DNA of 64,000 nucleotides from JAEULH01 sp963805915 (GTDB lineage Bacteria; Pseudomonadota; Alphaproteobacteria; Rhodospirillales; Defluviicoccaceae): NCBI GenBank assembly GCA_963805915.1, contig CAWDWD010000007.1:372001-436000 (forward strand), given 5' to 3'. The translations under genes were made by a program, and so were the position numbers. Positions within the stretch are counted from its first letter, which is position 1, and every line of letters begins with the position of its first letter. Positions 18,636 to 28,321 of the stretch are shown piece by piece. The notes below the pieces were generated by a model. That model did no database searches and had not been told where the DNA came from. It saw only the letters and a list, made by a program, of their open reading frames with translations.

Positions 18636-20992
18636 TCAAGACAACCGGATGGTTCGCAGCCGGAGCGCATTGGCGACCACCGACAACGACGACAGGCTCA
18701 TCGCCGCCGCCGCGAAGATCGGCGAGATCAGAATGCCGAAGAACGGGTAGAGAACGCCCGCCGCCACCGGCACGCCGGCGGCGTTGTAGACCAGCGCGAA
18801 GAACAGGTTCTGCTTGATGTTGCGCATGGTCGCCCGGGACAGGCGCCGGGCCCGGACGATGCCGTTGAGGTCGCCCTTGACCAGGGTGAAGCCGGCGCTC
18901 TCGATCGCGACGTCGGCGCCGGTGCCCATGGCGATGCCGACATCGGCCTGGGCCAGGGCCGGTGCGTCGTTGACCCCGTCGCCGGCCATGGCGACCTTGC
19001 GGCCCTGCGCCTGCAACTCCTCGATGATCCGGGCCTTGTCCTCGGGCAGAACCTCGGCGCGGATTTCGTCGATGCCAAGTTTGGCGGCCACGGCCTTCGC
19101 CGTCCGCTCGTTGTCGCCGGTCGCCATGACAATGCGGAAGCCCTCCTCGTGCAGCGCCTTCAGCGCGTCCACCGTCGTCTCCTTGATCGGGTCGGCGACG
19201 GCGACAAGGCCGGCGATCTCGGAACCGACGATGACGAACATCACGGTTTCTCCCTCGTCGCGGCGGGAATTCGCGGCCTTGGCAAAACCGCCGCCGTCGA
19301 GCCCCAGATCGGCGAGCAGCTTCGCGTTGCCGAGCGCGACCCGCTTGCCGTCGACGATGCCCTTGACGCCCTTCCCGGTCACCGCCTCGAACGCGTCGGC
19401 CTTGGCCAGGGCGACACCGCGCTCCTCGGCCCCGGTCGACGATCGCTTCGGCGAGCGGATGCTCCGAGCCCCGCTCCAGGCTCGCCGCCAGGCGCAGCAC
19501 CTCGTCCTCGTCATGGCCGGTCTCCGGCAGGACGGCGACAAGCTTCGGCTTGCCGACGGTGAGCGTGCCGGTCTTGTCGACGATCAGCGTGTCGACCTTG
19601 GCGAAACGCTCCAGGGCTTCGGCGTTCTTGATCAGCACGCCGGCCTGGGCGCCCCGGCCCGTCGCGGTCATGATCGACATCGGCGTCGCCAGCCCCAGCG
19701 CGCAAGGACACGCGATGATCAGGACGGCCACCGCCGATACCAAGCGCATAGGCCAGCGCCGGCGCCGGCCCCCAGATCGCCCAGGCGATGAAGGCAAGGA
19801 TGGCGACGCCGATCACGGCCGGCACGAACAGGCCCGCAACGGAATCGGCGAACTTCTGGATGGGCGCGCGCGAGCGCTGGGCGTTCGCGACCATCTCGAC
19901 GATCTGGCTGAGCATGGTGTCGGCGCCAACCCGCTGCGCCTCCATCACCAGGCTGCCGGTGCCGTTGATCGTGGCGCCGGTGACCGTGTCGCCCGAGACC
20001 TTCTCGACCGGAACCGGCTCTCCGGAGATCATCAACTCGTCGATCGAGGACCGGCCCTCGACCACCACGCCGTCGACCGGAACCTTGTCGCCCGGCCGCA
20101 CCCGCAAGCGGTCGCCGACCTTGACATCCTCAAGCGGGATTTCCTCTTCGCGCCCGTCGGGGCGGATCACCCGCGCGGTCTTCGCGGCAAGATCGAGCAG
20201 GGCCCGGATCGCCGAGCCGGTGCGCTCGCGCGCGCGAAGCTCCATCACCTGACCAAGCAGAACCAGAACCACGATGACCGCGCCGGCTTCGAAGTAAACG
20301 CCGACGTTGCCTTCGGCGTCCCGGAAGCCGGCCGGGAAAATCTCCGGCGCAAGTACGGCGACGACGCTGAAGAGGTACGCCGCGCCGACGCCCATGGCGA
20401 TCAGCGTGAACATGTTCAGGCTGCGGTTGATCACCGACTTGACGCCGCGCACGAAAAACGGCCAGCCGGACCACAGAATGACCGGCGTTCCCAAAGCGAA
20501 CTCGATCCAAAGCGTCGCCCGCTCGCCGAAGATGTCGCGGACGAAGCCGAGCCCCACATACGGACCCATCGTCAGCACCAGAAGCGGAACCGTCAGCACG
20601 GCCCCGACCCACATCCGGCGCGTGAAATCGACAAGTTCGGGATTCGGTCCCTCGTCGGCGGCCGGAACTCCCATGGGCTCCAGGGCCATGCCGCACTTCG
20701 GGCAATCGCCCGGCTCGTCGCGCACGATTTCCGGATGCATCGGGCAGGTGTACTTCGTGCCCTTGGGAAGGCTCGTCGCTCTTCGTTTCGCGAGCACCCG
20801 AAGAAAGGCCTCCGGATCGGCCGCGAATTTGTCGTGACACTTCTGAGAGCAGAAATGATAGGTCTCGCCGCCGTGCCTCAGGCTCGGCTTGCCCGCGTCC
20901 GGGTTAACCGTCATGCCGCAGACGGGATCGGTGGCCCGCGCGGTGGCGTGGTCGGGATGATGCGGCGCGTGTGCGCTGGTCTTCGTGTTCAT
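18636..20992 (-). pseudogene. copA: Copper-transporting P1B-type ATPase (CopA type), two apparent frameshifts
   Basis: Encodes a Cu(+)-exporting P-type ATPase of about 785 residues. The N-terminus has a YHS domain (DPVCGMTVNPDAGKPSLR with HFCSQKCHDKF) and a heavy-metal-binding domain (YTCPMHPEIVRDEPGDCPKC). These replace the usual HMA domains. Then come membrane helices, the actuator loop (ISGEPVPVEK), the ion motif IACPCALGLATP, the phosphorylation motif DKTGTLT, SEHPLAEAI and the hinge MAGDGVNDAPALAQADVGIA. The frame changes at about 19742 (extra base before VSAVAVLIIACPC) and in the C run 19430-19433 (after AEAIVDR). Correcting both gives one intact protein. Copper or silver is the likely substrate. 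It is the last gene of the copper island on the minus strand, next to copB. Confidence 0.9.
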
Positions 20993-21049
20993 GGGAACCT
21001 CCTTGGCTTGCGTCGGTTTGCCGTCCGCATGAGTGGTGACCGCCCTTGG

Positions 21050-21787
21050 CTAATACCAAAGCCGGACGCCGGTGACGAAGCGAAGGCTATCCTTGTCGTC
21101 TTCGGCGGCCTCGTTGCGGACGTACTCGAAGCCGACGTAGGGGGCCACCTCGCGGATGATCTCGTAGCGCAGGCGCACCCCGGCCTCGAGGCTGGAGAAG
21201 CCTTGGCTGACTTCGCGATCGGCGATGTCGGCGGATGACAGATTGACCTCGACGTCGGGCTCGGCGATCAGCCGCTGGGTCAAGAGCAGTTGGTAGCTCG
21301 CCTCGAGCCGCGCCTGCACTGCCTCTGCCTCGATGAACGCCGCGGCGCTGATCTTGAAGAACAACGGCGCCAGGCCCTCCATCCCGATGACCGCGTCCCA
21401 GGCCTGGGTCGGCTCGAACGCCGAGCGCACACCGACCTGCGCGTTCCAGTATGGCGAGATCGTGCGGCTGTAGAGGGCCTGCAGCTCGGCGAACTCGGTT
21501 TTGTCGTCGTCGATCAGGTACTCGCCCTGGGTCTTCAGCCACAGCCTGTTGTAGTCGCCGCCGATCCAGCCCTCGGCATCCCAGGCGTAGAACTGGTTGT
21601 CGTCGTCGATCTGGTATTCGTTCTTGCGCATCTGGAAGAAGGTGAAGGTCTGGGAGTCCATCACCGGCTTCGGCCAGTCGGCCGGCGCGCCGGATGCCTG
21701 GCGCTCGATCCGCGCGTCTTGTGCCGCGGCGGCGCCGGCGGTAACCAGGAAAGCGAGGGCGACGGCCGTCGCGAGCCGCGCCGCCAT
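21050..21787 (-). CDS. copB: Copper resistance protein B (CopB/PcoB, outer membrane)
   Basis: A 245-residue outer-membrane protein of the CopB family. A signal peptide (ARLATAVALAFLVTAGAAAA, cut before QDARIERQ) precedes a beta-barrel domain with YNRLWLKTQGEYLIDDDKTE, the family hallmark, and alternating aromatic strands ending in FVTGVRLWY. The His/Met-rich N-terminal region found in many CopB proteins is absent. CopB is thought to sequester or export copper at the outer membrane. Its ATG overlaps the stop of the multicopper oxidase gene (TGATG), so the two were translated together. It is the only intact gene of the copper island. Confidence 0.88.
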   Translation of the reverse strand: MAARLATAVALAFLVTAGAAAAQDARIERQASGAPADWPKPVMDSQTFTFFQMRKNEYQIDDDNQFYAWDAEGWIGGDYNRLWLKTQGEYLIDDDKTEFAELQALYSRTISPYWNAQVGVRSAFEPTQAWDAVIGMEGLAPLFFKISAAAFIEAEAVQARLEASYQLLLTQRLIAEPDVEVNLSSADIADREVSQGFSSLEAGVRLRYEIIREVAPYVGFEYVRNEAAEDDKDSLRFVTGVRLWY

Positions 21788-23666
21788 CAGATCTGCTCCT
21801 TGTAGGGCGTGACCTCGACGACGCGGAACATCCCCATCTCCATGTGGTAGAGCAGGTGGCAGTGGAACGCCCACCGGCCCGGCGCGTCGGCGGTGATCAG
21901 TACCGAAAGCCGCTCGCCCGGCTTGACGCTGATGGTGTGCTTGCGCGGGATCAGCTGCCGTGGCCGTTCTCAAGCTGCATCCACATCCCGTGCAGGTGGA
22001 TCGGGTGCTCCATCATGGTGTCGTTGACCATGATCAGCCGCAGCCGCTCGCCATAGGTGAAGGGGATCGGCGATTTGACCTCGGAGAACTTCTTGCCGTC
22101 GAACGACCACATGTAGCGGTCCATGTTGCCGGTCAGGTGCAGCTCCAGCTCGCGTTCCGGCGGGCGCTGCTCGTAGGGCCTGGCGGCGACCAGATCGGTG
22201 TAGACCAGCACCCGGTGGCCGACATCCTCCAGGCCGGTGCCCGGCTCGCCGAGGCGGTTGCGCTCGACCGTCGCGACGGTGGTGTTGCCGGGCCCGTGGT
22301 GGTCGGGGCCGTGACGGGCGACGATGGGGCCGGCCTCCTCCATCATGCTGCCGACGCGATCCCGCGGGCGCTTGCCCATTCCGGGCGTCGCCCGTCGCCG
22401 CCGTGACCGCCATGCATGTCCAGCATCGCCATGCCGGACATATCCATGTGCCCGGGATGACCGCTCGACATGTCCATGCCGCCGCCGTCGCCGTGCGACA
22501 TGTCCATGCCCCCCATGTCCATGCCCTTCATGTCCATGCCCATGTCGACCATGGTTCTGAGCGGGCGCGGGCGCAGGGCCGGGATCGCCGCGGTCATGCC
22601 CAGGCGCGGCGCCAGGGTGCCGCGGGCGTAGCCGCTGCGGTCGAGTGACTCGGCGAAGATCGTGTAGGCCTGATCGGCTTGCGGCGTGACGAGAAAATCG
22701 AACGTCTCGGCCACCGCGATCTGGAACTCGTCGACGCTCACCGGGCGGACCGGCTGGCCGTCGGCCTCGACCACCGTCAGCGGCAGGCCGGGGATGCGGA
22801 CATTGAAGTAGCTCATGGTCGAGGCGTTGATGAAGCGCAGCCGGACCCGCTCGCCGGGCTTGAACAGGCCGGTCCAGTCGGTCTCCGGGCCCTGGCCGTT
22901 CATCAGGTAGGTGTAGATGTGCCCGGTGATGTCGGCGATGTCGGTGGGGTCCATCTTCATGTCGCCCCAGGCCAGCCGGTCCTTGATCGTCGCGCCCAGG
23001 CCGGCGGTGGCGACATCGTCGAAGAACGTGCCGACGGTGCGCTTCTGGAAGTTGAGGTAGTCGCTCTTCTCCTTGAGCTTGGCGAAGACCCGGTAGGGGT
23101 CCTCGAACATCCAGTCGGAGAGCACGACGATGTGCTCGCGATCGAAGGCGACAGGATCGGGCTTGAGCGGGTCGATGATCAGCGGGCCGTAGTGGCCGAG
23201 CTGTTCCTGCAGGCCGTTGTGGCTGTGGTACCAGTAGGTGCCGCTCTGCTTGACCGGGTAGCGGTAGGTGAAGGTCTCGCCGGCGCGGATGCCGGGGAAC
23301 GACACCCCCGGCACCCCGTCCATCTCGAACGGCAGCAGGATGCCGTGCCAGTGGATCGAGGTGTCCTCGTCGAGCCGGTTGTGCACCCGGATGGTGACCG
23401 TCTCGCCCTCCTGGAAGCGCATCACCGGCCCGGGGATGCCGCCGTTCAGCGTGATCGCCGAGCCCTCGCGGCCGTCGATGGTGATGGGCGTCTCGGCGAT
23501 GGTAAGGTCGAACTCATGCGGCCCGGTGCGCGGCCCTGCTTCAGGCACCGTGCCGGACGACGTTGCGCGCCCACGCCGGCAGGAGGCTCTGGGCGGCGAC
23601 GAGAGCGCTCGCGGCCGACGTCGTCTGCAGCAGTCGCCGCCGCGTCAGGATGGCTGGGTGTCTCAC
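21787..23666 (-). pseudogene. pcoA: Multicopper oxidase of the CopA/PcoA copper-resistance type, three apparent frameshifts
   Basis: Encodes a periplasmic multicopper oxidase that oxidises Cu(I). From the GTG at 23666 (good ribosome site) there is a Tat-type leader (TRRRLLQTTSAASALVAAQ). The first cupredoxin domain has TSIHWHGILLP and GTYWYHSHNG. A Met/His-rich stretch (MDMGMDMKGMDMGGMDMS and following) is typical of copper-resistance oxidases. The last domain has HPIHLHGMWMQLENG and the type 1 site HCHLLYHMEMGMF. The frame breaks near 23544-23565 (end of leader), at the CCC run 22375-22377 (RRPEW/GKRPRD), and at 21951-21962 (ENGHG/LIPRKH). Each can be repaired by one base. All copper ligands survive, so this could be intact in reality. 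Confidence 0.85.
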
Positions 23667-23731
23667 GATCTCTCCCCTCGCTCGAATGCCTCAGGCAGAG
23701 ATGATCCGGCACATTGGGCTACCCGCATGGG

Positions 23732-23944
23732 TCACGGGGTCACGTCGATGGTGCCGACCATGCCCGCCTCGTAGTGCCCGGGCACGTTGCAGGCGAACTC
23801 CAGGTTCGCGGCCTTGGTGAACTTGAGCACGACCTCGCCGGTCCGCCCCGGCTCCAGCAGGACGCTGTTGGGATCGTCGTGCATCATCATGCCGCCGCTC
23901 ATCTGGCCCAGAACGACCGAGGGATAGGGCCGTTCGCACGGCAT
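23732..23944 (-). pseudogene. Cupredoxin C-terminal remnant
   Basis: Only the last ~55 residues of a plastocyanin/azurin-like copper protein remain: MHDDPNSVLLEPGRTGEVVL, then ANLEFACNVPGHYEAGMVGT, which holds the Cys, His and Met type 1 copper ligands. The first half of the domain (with the other His ligand) is missing. The sequence upstream of about 23930 is unrelated and soon reaches a stop. It lies 65 bases upstream of the multicopper oxidase in the same direction, the usual place for such a gene in copper islands. The 5' end coincides with the start of a gene-free stretch, so a deletion or rearrangement is likely. Confidence 0.65.
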
Positions 23945-24806
23945 TTGTACCGCAAAGCTGTCACCATTGGCCTGAACGGACAGCGAGCATCAGAACGAGA
24001 TGAGGCTAAGCGCGTTTAGTTGCTGAGGATTTACAAAAGCGTTACGAAGTATTGCCGGATCGGCGAAGGCGGTGCGGGGCGACGCTGTTGACGCGACGTC
24101 ACACGGAGGCCGACGCCTGTTCTATGACACTACGGCGCTGGCCACAGCGCTAAAGCGCGCGCGTGCGATGCTGCCCATGCGCGCCAAGCCTCCACCGCAC
24201 TCGATCCGACTTTGTGCTCAAATCACATGGTAGGCATTTGACTCGATCACGCAGCAATTATCGCATTATCGATCCAGCTGAGACACCCGAAGTTGAAGAC
24301 CCCCCTAGGCCCTAAGTTTGGCATAGATGGCCAACGGATGTCACACTATATGTTGTACGCTGTACGACATTAGCTCCAAACCCTCGGTGCTGAGGCAGAA
24401 GTCCCCGCCTCTGACATCGCGGTACCTCCGCGCGGTTGGTTGCCGGGCCAATCCGATGTTCATCACGGCATGCCATTCATATCGGATCGAGACGGTGAAT
24501 TTGATAGGTGAATGCAAGACGCGCGCCTAGCCCGAAAAGCGGCTGTGAGTAAAGCATGGTGGGGAAGTAGCCGGGCGCGGCCGCGGGTAACAGCAAGCCT
24601 CGTAGTGAACCTGCATCCTGCATCGCCGGCCGTCGCTGGCGTTTTGCCCGCGTCGAGACGGCTATGGGCGAGCCGTTCCTCTATCGAAGCGGCCTTCCTC
24701 TCCGGCCTCGCCCTGGCGAAACACATCCTCGCCCAGTCGGGTCTCGCGCGGCTTTGATTGCTTTGCGCCTCGCGCCGGCAAGGCTGCTGTGCTACGAACT
24801 TTTCCC
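23945..24806. other. Gene-free stretch (862 bases)
   Basis: No open frame here looks coding on either strand. Codon bias is poor and GC content is lower than in flanking genes between about 24000 and 24530. There is no recognisable transposase or tRNA-like sequence. An imperfect palindrome, GTTGTACGCTGTACGAC, lies at 24352-24368; it resembles toxin-antitoxin operators but has no such genes beside it. The region separates the broken copper island from accA and probably marks an old rearrangement. Confidence 0.5.
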
Positions 24807-25763
24807 ATGCGGACGTTTCTGGACTTCGAAAAGCCGATCGCGGAGCTGGAAGGCAAGATCGCCGAGCTCCGCCACCTGAGCAGCACCGGCGAGATTAACA
24901 TCGTCGAGGAGATCGGACGCCTTCAGGTCAAGCTCGACACGTCCATCAAGCAGATCTACGGCAAGCTGAGCGCCTGGCAGAAGGTCCAGGTCGCACGCCA
25001 TGTCGAGCGCCCGCACAGCCTCGATTACATCGCCGGGCTGATCGAGGAGTTCACCGCCATTGCCGGCGACCGCACCTTCGCCGAGGACCCGGCGATGGTC
25101 GGCGGCATCGGCCGTTTCCGCGGCCGTAGCGTGGTCGTCATCGGCCAGGAGAAAGGCGCCAACACCGAAGGCCGGATTCGCCACAGCTTCGGCATGGCGC
25201 GTCCCGAGGGCTACCGCAAGGCGCAGCGGCTGATGCGGTTGGCCGACCGGTTCACCCTGCCGGTGGTGACCCTGGTCGACACGCCCGGCGCGTACCCCGG
25301 CGTCGATGCCGAGGCCCGCGGTCAGGCCGAGGCCATTGCCCGTTCGATCGAGACCTGTTTCAGCCTCCGCGTGCCGCTGGTCAGCGTCGTTATCGGCGAA
25401 GGCGGATCGGGCGGGGCCATTGCCCTTGCCACCGCCGACCGGGTACTGATGCTCGAGCACGCGATCTATTCGGTGATTTCGCCGGAGGGCTGCGCCTCGA
25501 TCCTGTGGCGCGACGGCGAACAGGCCAAAGCAGCGGCGCAGGCGCTGAAGATCACCGCCGAGGATCTCAAGGGGCTTGGCGTCATCGACCGAATCATCAC
25601 CGAACCGCTCGGCGGCGCCCATCGCGCGCCCGAGTTGGCGATCGCAGCGGTCGGCGATGCCATCGACGAGGCTTTGGTCGAGCTCGACGGATTTGACGGC
25701 GAGGCCTTGCGGCTGGCCCGACGCGAGAAGTTCCTGCACATGGGCCAGCAGCAGCTGGCCTAG
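24807..25763 (+). CDS. accA: Acetyl-CoA carboxylase carboxyltransferase subunit alpha
   Basis: A 318-residue AccA, one half of the carboxyltransferase that makes malonyl-CoA from acetyl-CoA and carboxybiotin. Typical blocks: MRTFLDFEKPIAELEGKI, WQKVQVARHVERPHSLDYI, RNFGM-like HSFGMARPEGYRKA, TLVDTPGAYPGVDAEARGQA and VIGEGGSGGAIALATADRV. The start at 24807 is the family start; an in-frame codon at 24789 is less likely. It stands alone, about 50 bases before galE. In 3-hydroxypropionate fixation this enzyme performs the first carboxylation, but every bacterium needs it for fatty acids, so its presence here is not evidence for that. Confidence 0.96.
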   Translation: MRTFLDFEKPIAELEGKIAELRHLSSTGEINIVEEIGRLQVKLDTSIKQIYGKLSAWQKVQVARHVERPHSLDYIAGLIEEFTAIAGDRTFAEDPAMVGGIGRFRGRSVVVIGQEKGANTEGRIRHSFGMARPEGYRKAQRLMRLADRFTLPVVTLVDTPGAYPGVDAEARGQAEAIARSIETCFSLRVPLVSVVIGEGGSGGAIALATADRVLMLEHAIYSVISPEGCASILWRDGEQAKAAAQALKITAEDLKGLGVIDRIITEPLGGAHRAPELAIAAVGDAIDEALVELDGFDGEALRLARREKFLHMGQQQLA

Positions 25764-25815
25764 ATAAACAAACCGAGTGGACTAGACAAAGTAGGCGAGA
25801 AGGAGTTCCGGGTGA

Positions 25816-26814
25816 ATGAGTGATCGTCAATACGTCCTCGTAACGGGCGGAGCCGGCTATATCGGCAGCCATGTCGTTCTCGCCTTGCGCGACGCCGGCT
25901 GGCCGGTCGTCGTCATCGACGATCTCTCGACCGGCCGGCGCGAGCTGGTGCCGGAGGATGTGCGCTTCATCGAAGGCGACATCGCCGATCGCGCCCTGGT
26001 CGACGCCGCCCTACACCGCCGTGACCCGGTCGCGGTCATGCATTTCGCCGGCTCGATCGTCGTTCCGGAATTGGTCGCCAATCCGCTGCGCTACTACGAA
26101 AACAATACCGCCGCGAGCCTGTCGCTGATCGCGGCATGTGTCGCGGCCGGCGTCGACCGGTTCATTTTCTCGTCGACCGCGGCGGTCTACGGCATTCCGG
26201 CCGCCTCGCCGGTCAGCGAAACCGACCCGGTCGAGCCGATCAATCCGTATGGCGCCTCGAAGCTGTGCACCGAGTGGGTGCTGCGCGATACCTCGGCGGC
26301 GACGCCGTTGCGCTACGTCGCCTTGCGCTACTTCAATGTCGCCGGCGCCGATCCCGAAGGCCGCTCTGGCCAATCGATGAAAAAAGCCACCCATCTGATC
26401 AAGGTCGCCTGCCAGGCCGCGCTCGGCCTGCGCCCCGGTATCGAGATCTTCGGCGAGGACTACCCGACACCCGACGGAACCTGCGTGCGCGACTACATTC
26501 ACGTCAGCGACCTCGCCGACGCCCACGTCAAGGCGCTTGAGTATCTCGTCGGCGGCGGCAACAGCACGGTGCTGAACTGCGGCTACAGCCATGGCTTCTC
26601 GGTCCGCGAAGTCGCCGAGATGGTTCGCGCGGTCGCGGAGGGCGAACTTTCCTGGCGCACCGGCCCGCGCCGCGCCGGCGATCCGCCGGCCTTGGTCGCC
26701 GCGACCGGGCGCATCCGCGAGACGCTCGGCTGGCAGCCGCGCTACGACGACCTGCGCTTCATCATCGAGACCGCGATGAACTGGGAACGCCACCTCCTCA
26801 AGGAAGCACGATAG
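25816..26814 (+). CDS. galE: UDP-glucose 4-epimerase
   Basis: A 332-residue extended SDR that interconverts UDP-glucose and UDP-galactose with bound NAD. The Rossmann motif is VLVTGGAGYIGSHVVLAL. The catalytic Ser/Thr-Tyr-Lys are in FSSTAAVYG and NPYGASKLCTEW. Substrate contacts lie in RYFNVAGADPEGRSGQ and DGTCVRDYIHVSDLA. The ATG at 25816 has the ribosome site GAGAAGGAG. It is followed 10 bases later by the HerA-like ATPase gene. Likely supplies galactose units for envelope polysaccharide. Confidence 0.95.
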   Translation: MSDRQYVLVTGGAGYIGSHVVLALRDAGWPVVVIDDLSTGRRELVPEDVRFIEGDIADRALVDAALHRRDPVAVMHFAGSIVVPELVANPLRYYENNTAASLSLIAACVAAGVDRFIFSSTAAVYGIPAASPVSETDPVEPINPYGASKLCTEWVLRDTSAATPLRYVALRYFNVAGADPEGRSGQSMKKATHLIKVACQAALGLRPGIEIFGEDYPTPDGTCVRDYIHVSDLADAHVKALEYLVGGGNSTVLNCGYSHGFSVREVAEMVRAVAEGELSWRTGPRRAGDPPALVAATGRIRETLGWQPRYDDLRFIIETAMNWERHLLKEAR

Positions 26815-26824
26815 ACGAGGGCCC

Positions 26825-28321
26825 GTGGATATGCCGGCGCCGCGCGAAATGTTCATTGGCAAGGACGGGGGCAAGGACGGGGGCAAGGACGGGGACGAGC
26901 CGGTCACGCTTGACCTCAAGTTCGCCAACCGCCATGGCCTCATCGCCGGCGCCACCGGGACCGGCAAGACGGTGACGCTCCAGGTCCTGGCCGAGGCCTT
27001 CGCCGACAACGGCGTGCCGGTGTTCCTCGCCGACGTCAAGGGTGATCTTTCCGGGCTGTGCGCGCCGGCGGTCCCGTCCGACAAGCTCGCCGCGCGGGCG
27101 CGGTTGGTCGGTCTCGACGGCGTCGAGACGAAGGCGGCGCCGGTCATCTTCTGGGACATCTTCGGCGAACAGGGCCATCCGATCCGCGCGACGGTCTCCG
27201 AAATGGGACCGCTGTTGCTGGCCCGGCTACTCGATCTCAACAATACCCAGGAAGGCGTCCTGAACGCCGCCTTCGCCGTCGCCGACGATCAGGGGCTATT
27301 GCTGTTGGACCTGAAGGACCTGCGCGCGATGCTGACGTTCGTCAGCGACAACGCCAAGGACCTCAAGGGCACCTACGGCAACATCAGCGCATCGTCGGTC
27401 GGCGCGATCCAGCGCCAGCTCCTGATCATCGAGCGCCAGGGCGCCGAGGCGTTCTTCGGCGAGCCGGCCATCGACATCCACGACCTGATGCGCCGCGACG
27501 CAGCCGGACGCGGCTATGTCAATATCCTCGCCGCCGACAAGCTGGTCCAACGGCCGAGCCTCTATTCGACCTTCCTGCTGTGGCTGCTCTCGGAACTTTT
27601 CGAGGACCTGCCGGAGGTCGGCGATCCCGAAAAGCCGCACCTGGTGTTCTTCTTTGACGAGGCGCACCTGCTGTTCGACAACGCGCCCAAGGTCCTCCAC
27701 GACAAGATCGAGCAGCTGGTCCGTCTGATCCGCTCCAAGGGCGTCGGCGTCTACTTCGTCACCCAGAGCCCGACCGACCTGCCCGACGACGTCCTCGGCC
27801 AGCTTGGCAACCGGGTTCAGCACGCGCTTCGCGCGTTCACCGCCAAGGACCAGAAAGCCGTGCGCGCCGCCGCCGAGACCTTCCGCCCCAACCCCGCGTT
27901 CAAGACCGAAGACGAAATCACCCAGCTCGGTGTCGGCGAGGCGCTGGTTTCGACGCTGGACGGCAACGGCACGCCGACGATCGTTCGCCGTACCGTCATC
28001 CGCCCGCCGGCCTCGCAAATCGGCCCGGCTAGCGCCACGGACCGAGCGGCGGTCAGCGCCGCCAGCCCCTACGCCGGCCGCTACGAGATGGTGATCGACC
28101 GGCAATCGGCTTACGAGGAACTGACCGCGCGCGCCGCGCGCGCCGCCAGCGATCAGGCGGCCCAAGCGGCGACCCGGGGAACGGCGCAGCCGACCAGGGC
28201 GCGGCGTCAGCCGGACGGCTTCGCCGAAGCCTTCGCGAAGAACGCCATGCGCTCGGCCAGCCGCCAGCTCGGCAGCGCACTGGCCCGCGGCCTCCTAGGT
28301 TCTCTGTTTCGCGGACGTTGA
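26825..28321 (+). CDS. HerA-like ATPase (DUF853, YjgR family)
   Basis: A 498-residue cytoplasmic ATPase of the DUF853/YjgR family, related to HerA and FtsK. Walker A is AGATGTGKTVTLQVLAE and Walker B is LVFFFDEAHLLF. Other conserved blocks are VFLADVKGDLSGL and YFVTQSPTDLPDDVLGQLGN. The biological role is not established; relatives act on DNA. The N-terminal loop holds three copies of Gly-Lys-Asp-Gly, encoded by three exact 12-base repeats at 26858-26893. Its 3' end overlaps the convergent mch gene by 27 bases. Confidence 0.9.
   Translation: MDMPAPREMFIGKDGGKDGGKDGDEPVTLDLKFANRHGLIAGATGTGKTVTLQVLAEAFADNGVPVFLADVKGDLSGLCAPAVPSDKLAARARLVGLDGVETKAAPVIFWDIFGEQGHPIRATVSEMGPLLLARLLDLNNTQEGVLNAAFAVADDQGLLLLDLKDLRAMLTFVSDNAKDLKGTYGNISASSVGAIQRQLLIIERQGAEAFFGEPAIDIHDLMRRDAAGRGYVNILAADKLVQRPSLYSTFLLWLLSELFEDLPEVGDPEKPHLVFFFDEAHLLFDNAPKVLHDKIEQLVRLIRSKGVGVYFVTQSPTDLPDDVLGQLGNRVQHALRAFTAKDQKAVRAAAETFRPNPAFKTEDEITQLGVGEALVSTLDGNGTPTIVRRTVIRPPASQIGPASATDRAAVSAASPYAGRYEMVIDRQSAYEELTARAARAASDQAAQAATRGTAQPTRARRQPDGFAEAFAKNAMRSASRQLGSALARGLLGSLFRGR

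Noticed and set aside
18636..20992. Programmed ribosomal frameshift in copA
   Set aside because: E. coli copA has one, but it lies near the N-terminal metal domain and truncates the protein. Here the breaks are in the core of the ATPase, with no slippery heptamer and stem evident.
19550..21238. 562-codon plus-strand frame across the copper island
   Set aside because: Antisense to the ATPase gene; composition is that of a shadow frame, with no recognisable domain.
23945..24806. Insertion-sequence or integrase remnant
   Set aside because: No terminal inverted repeats, target duplications or transposase motifs can be seen.
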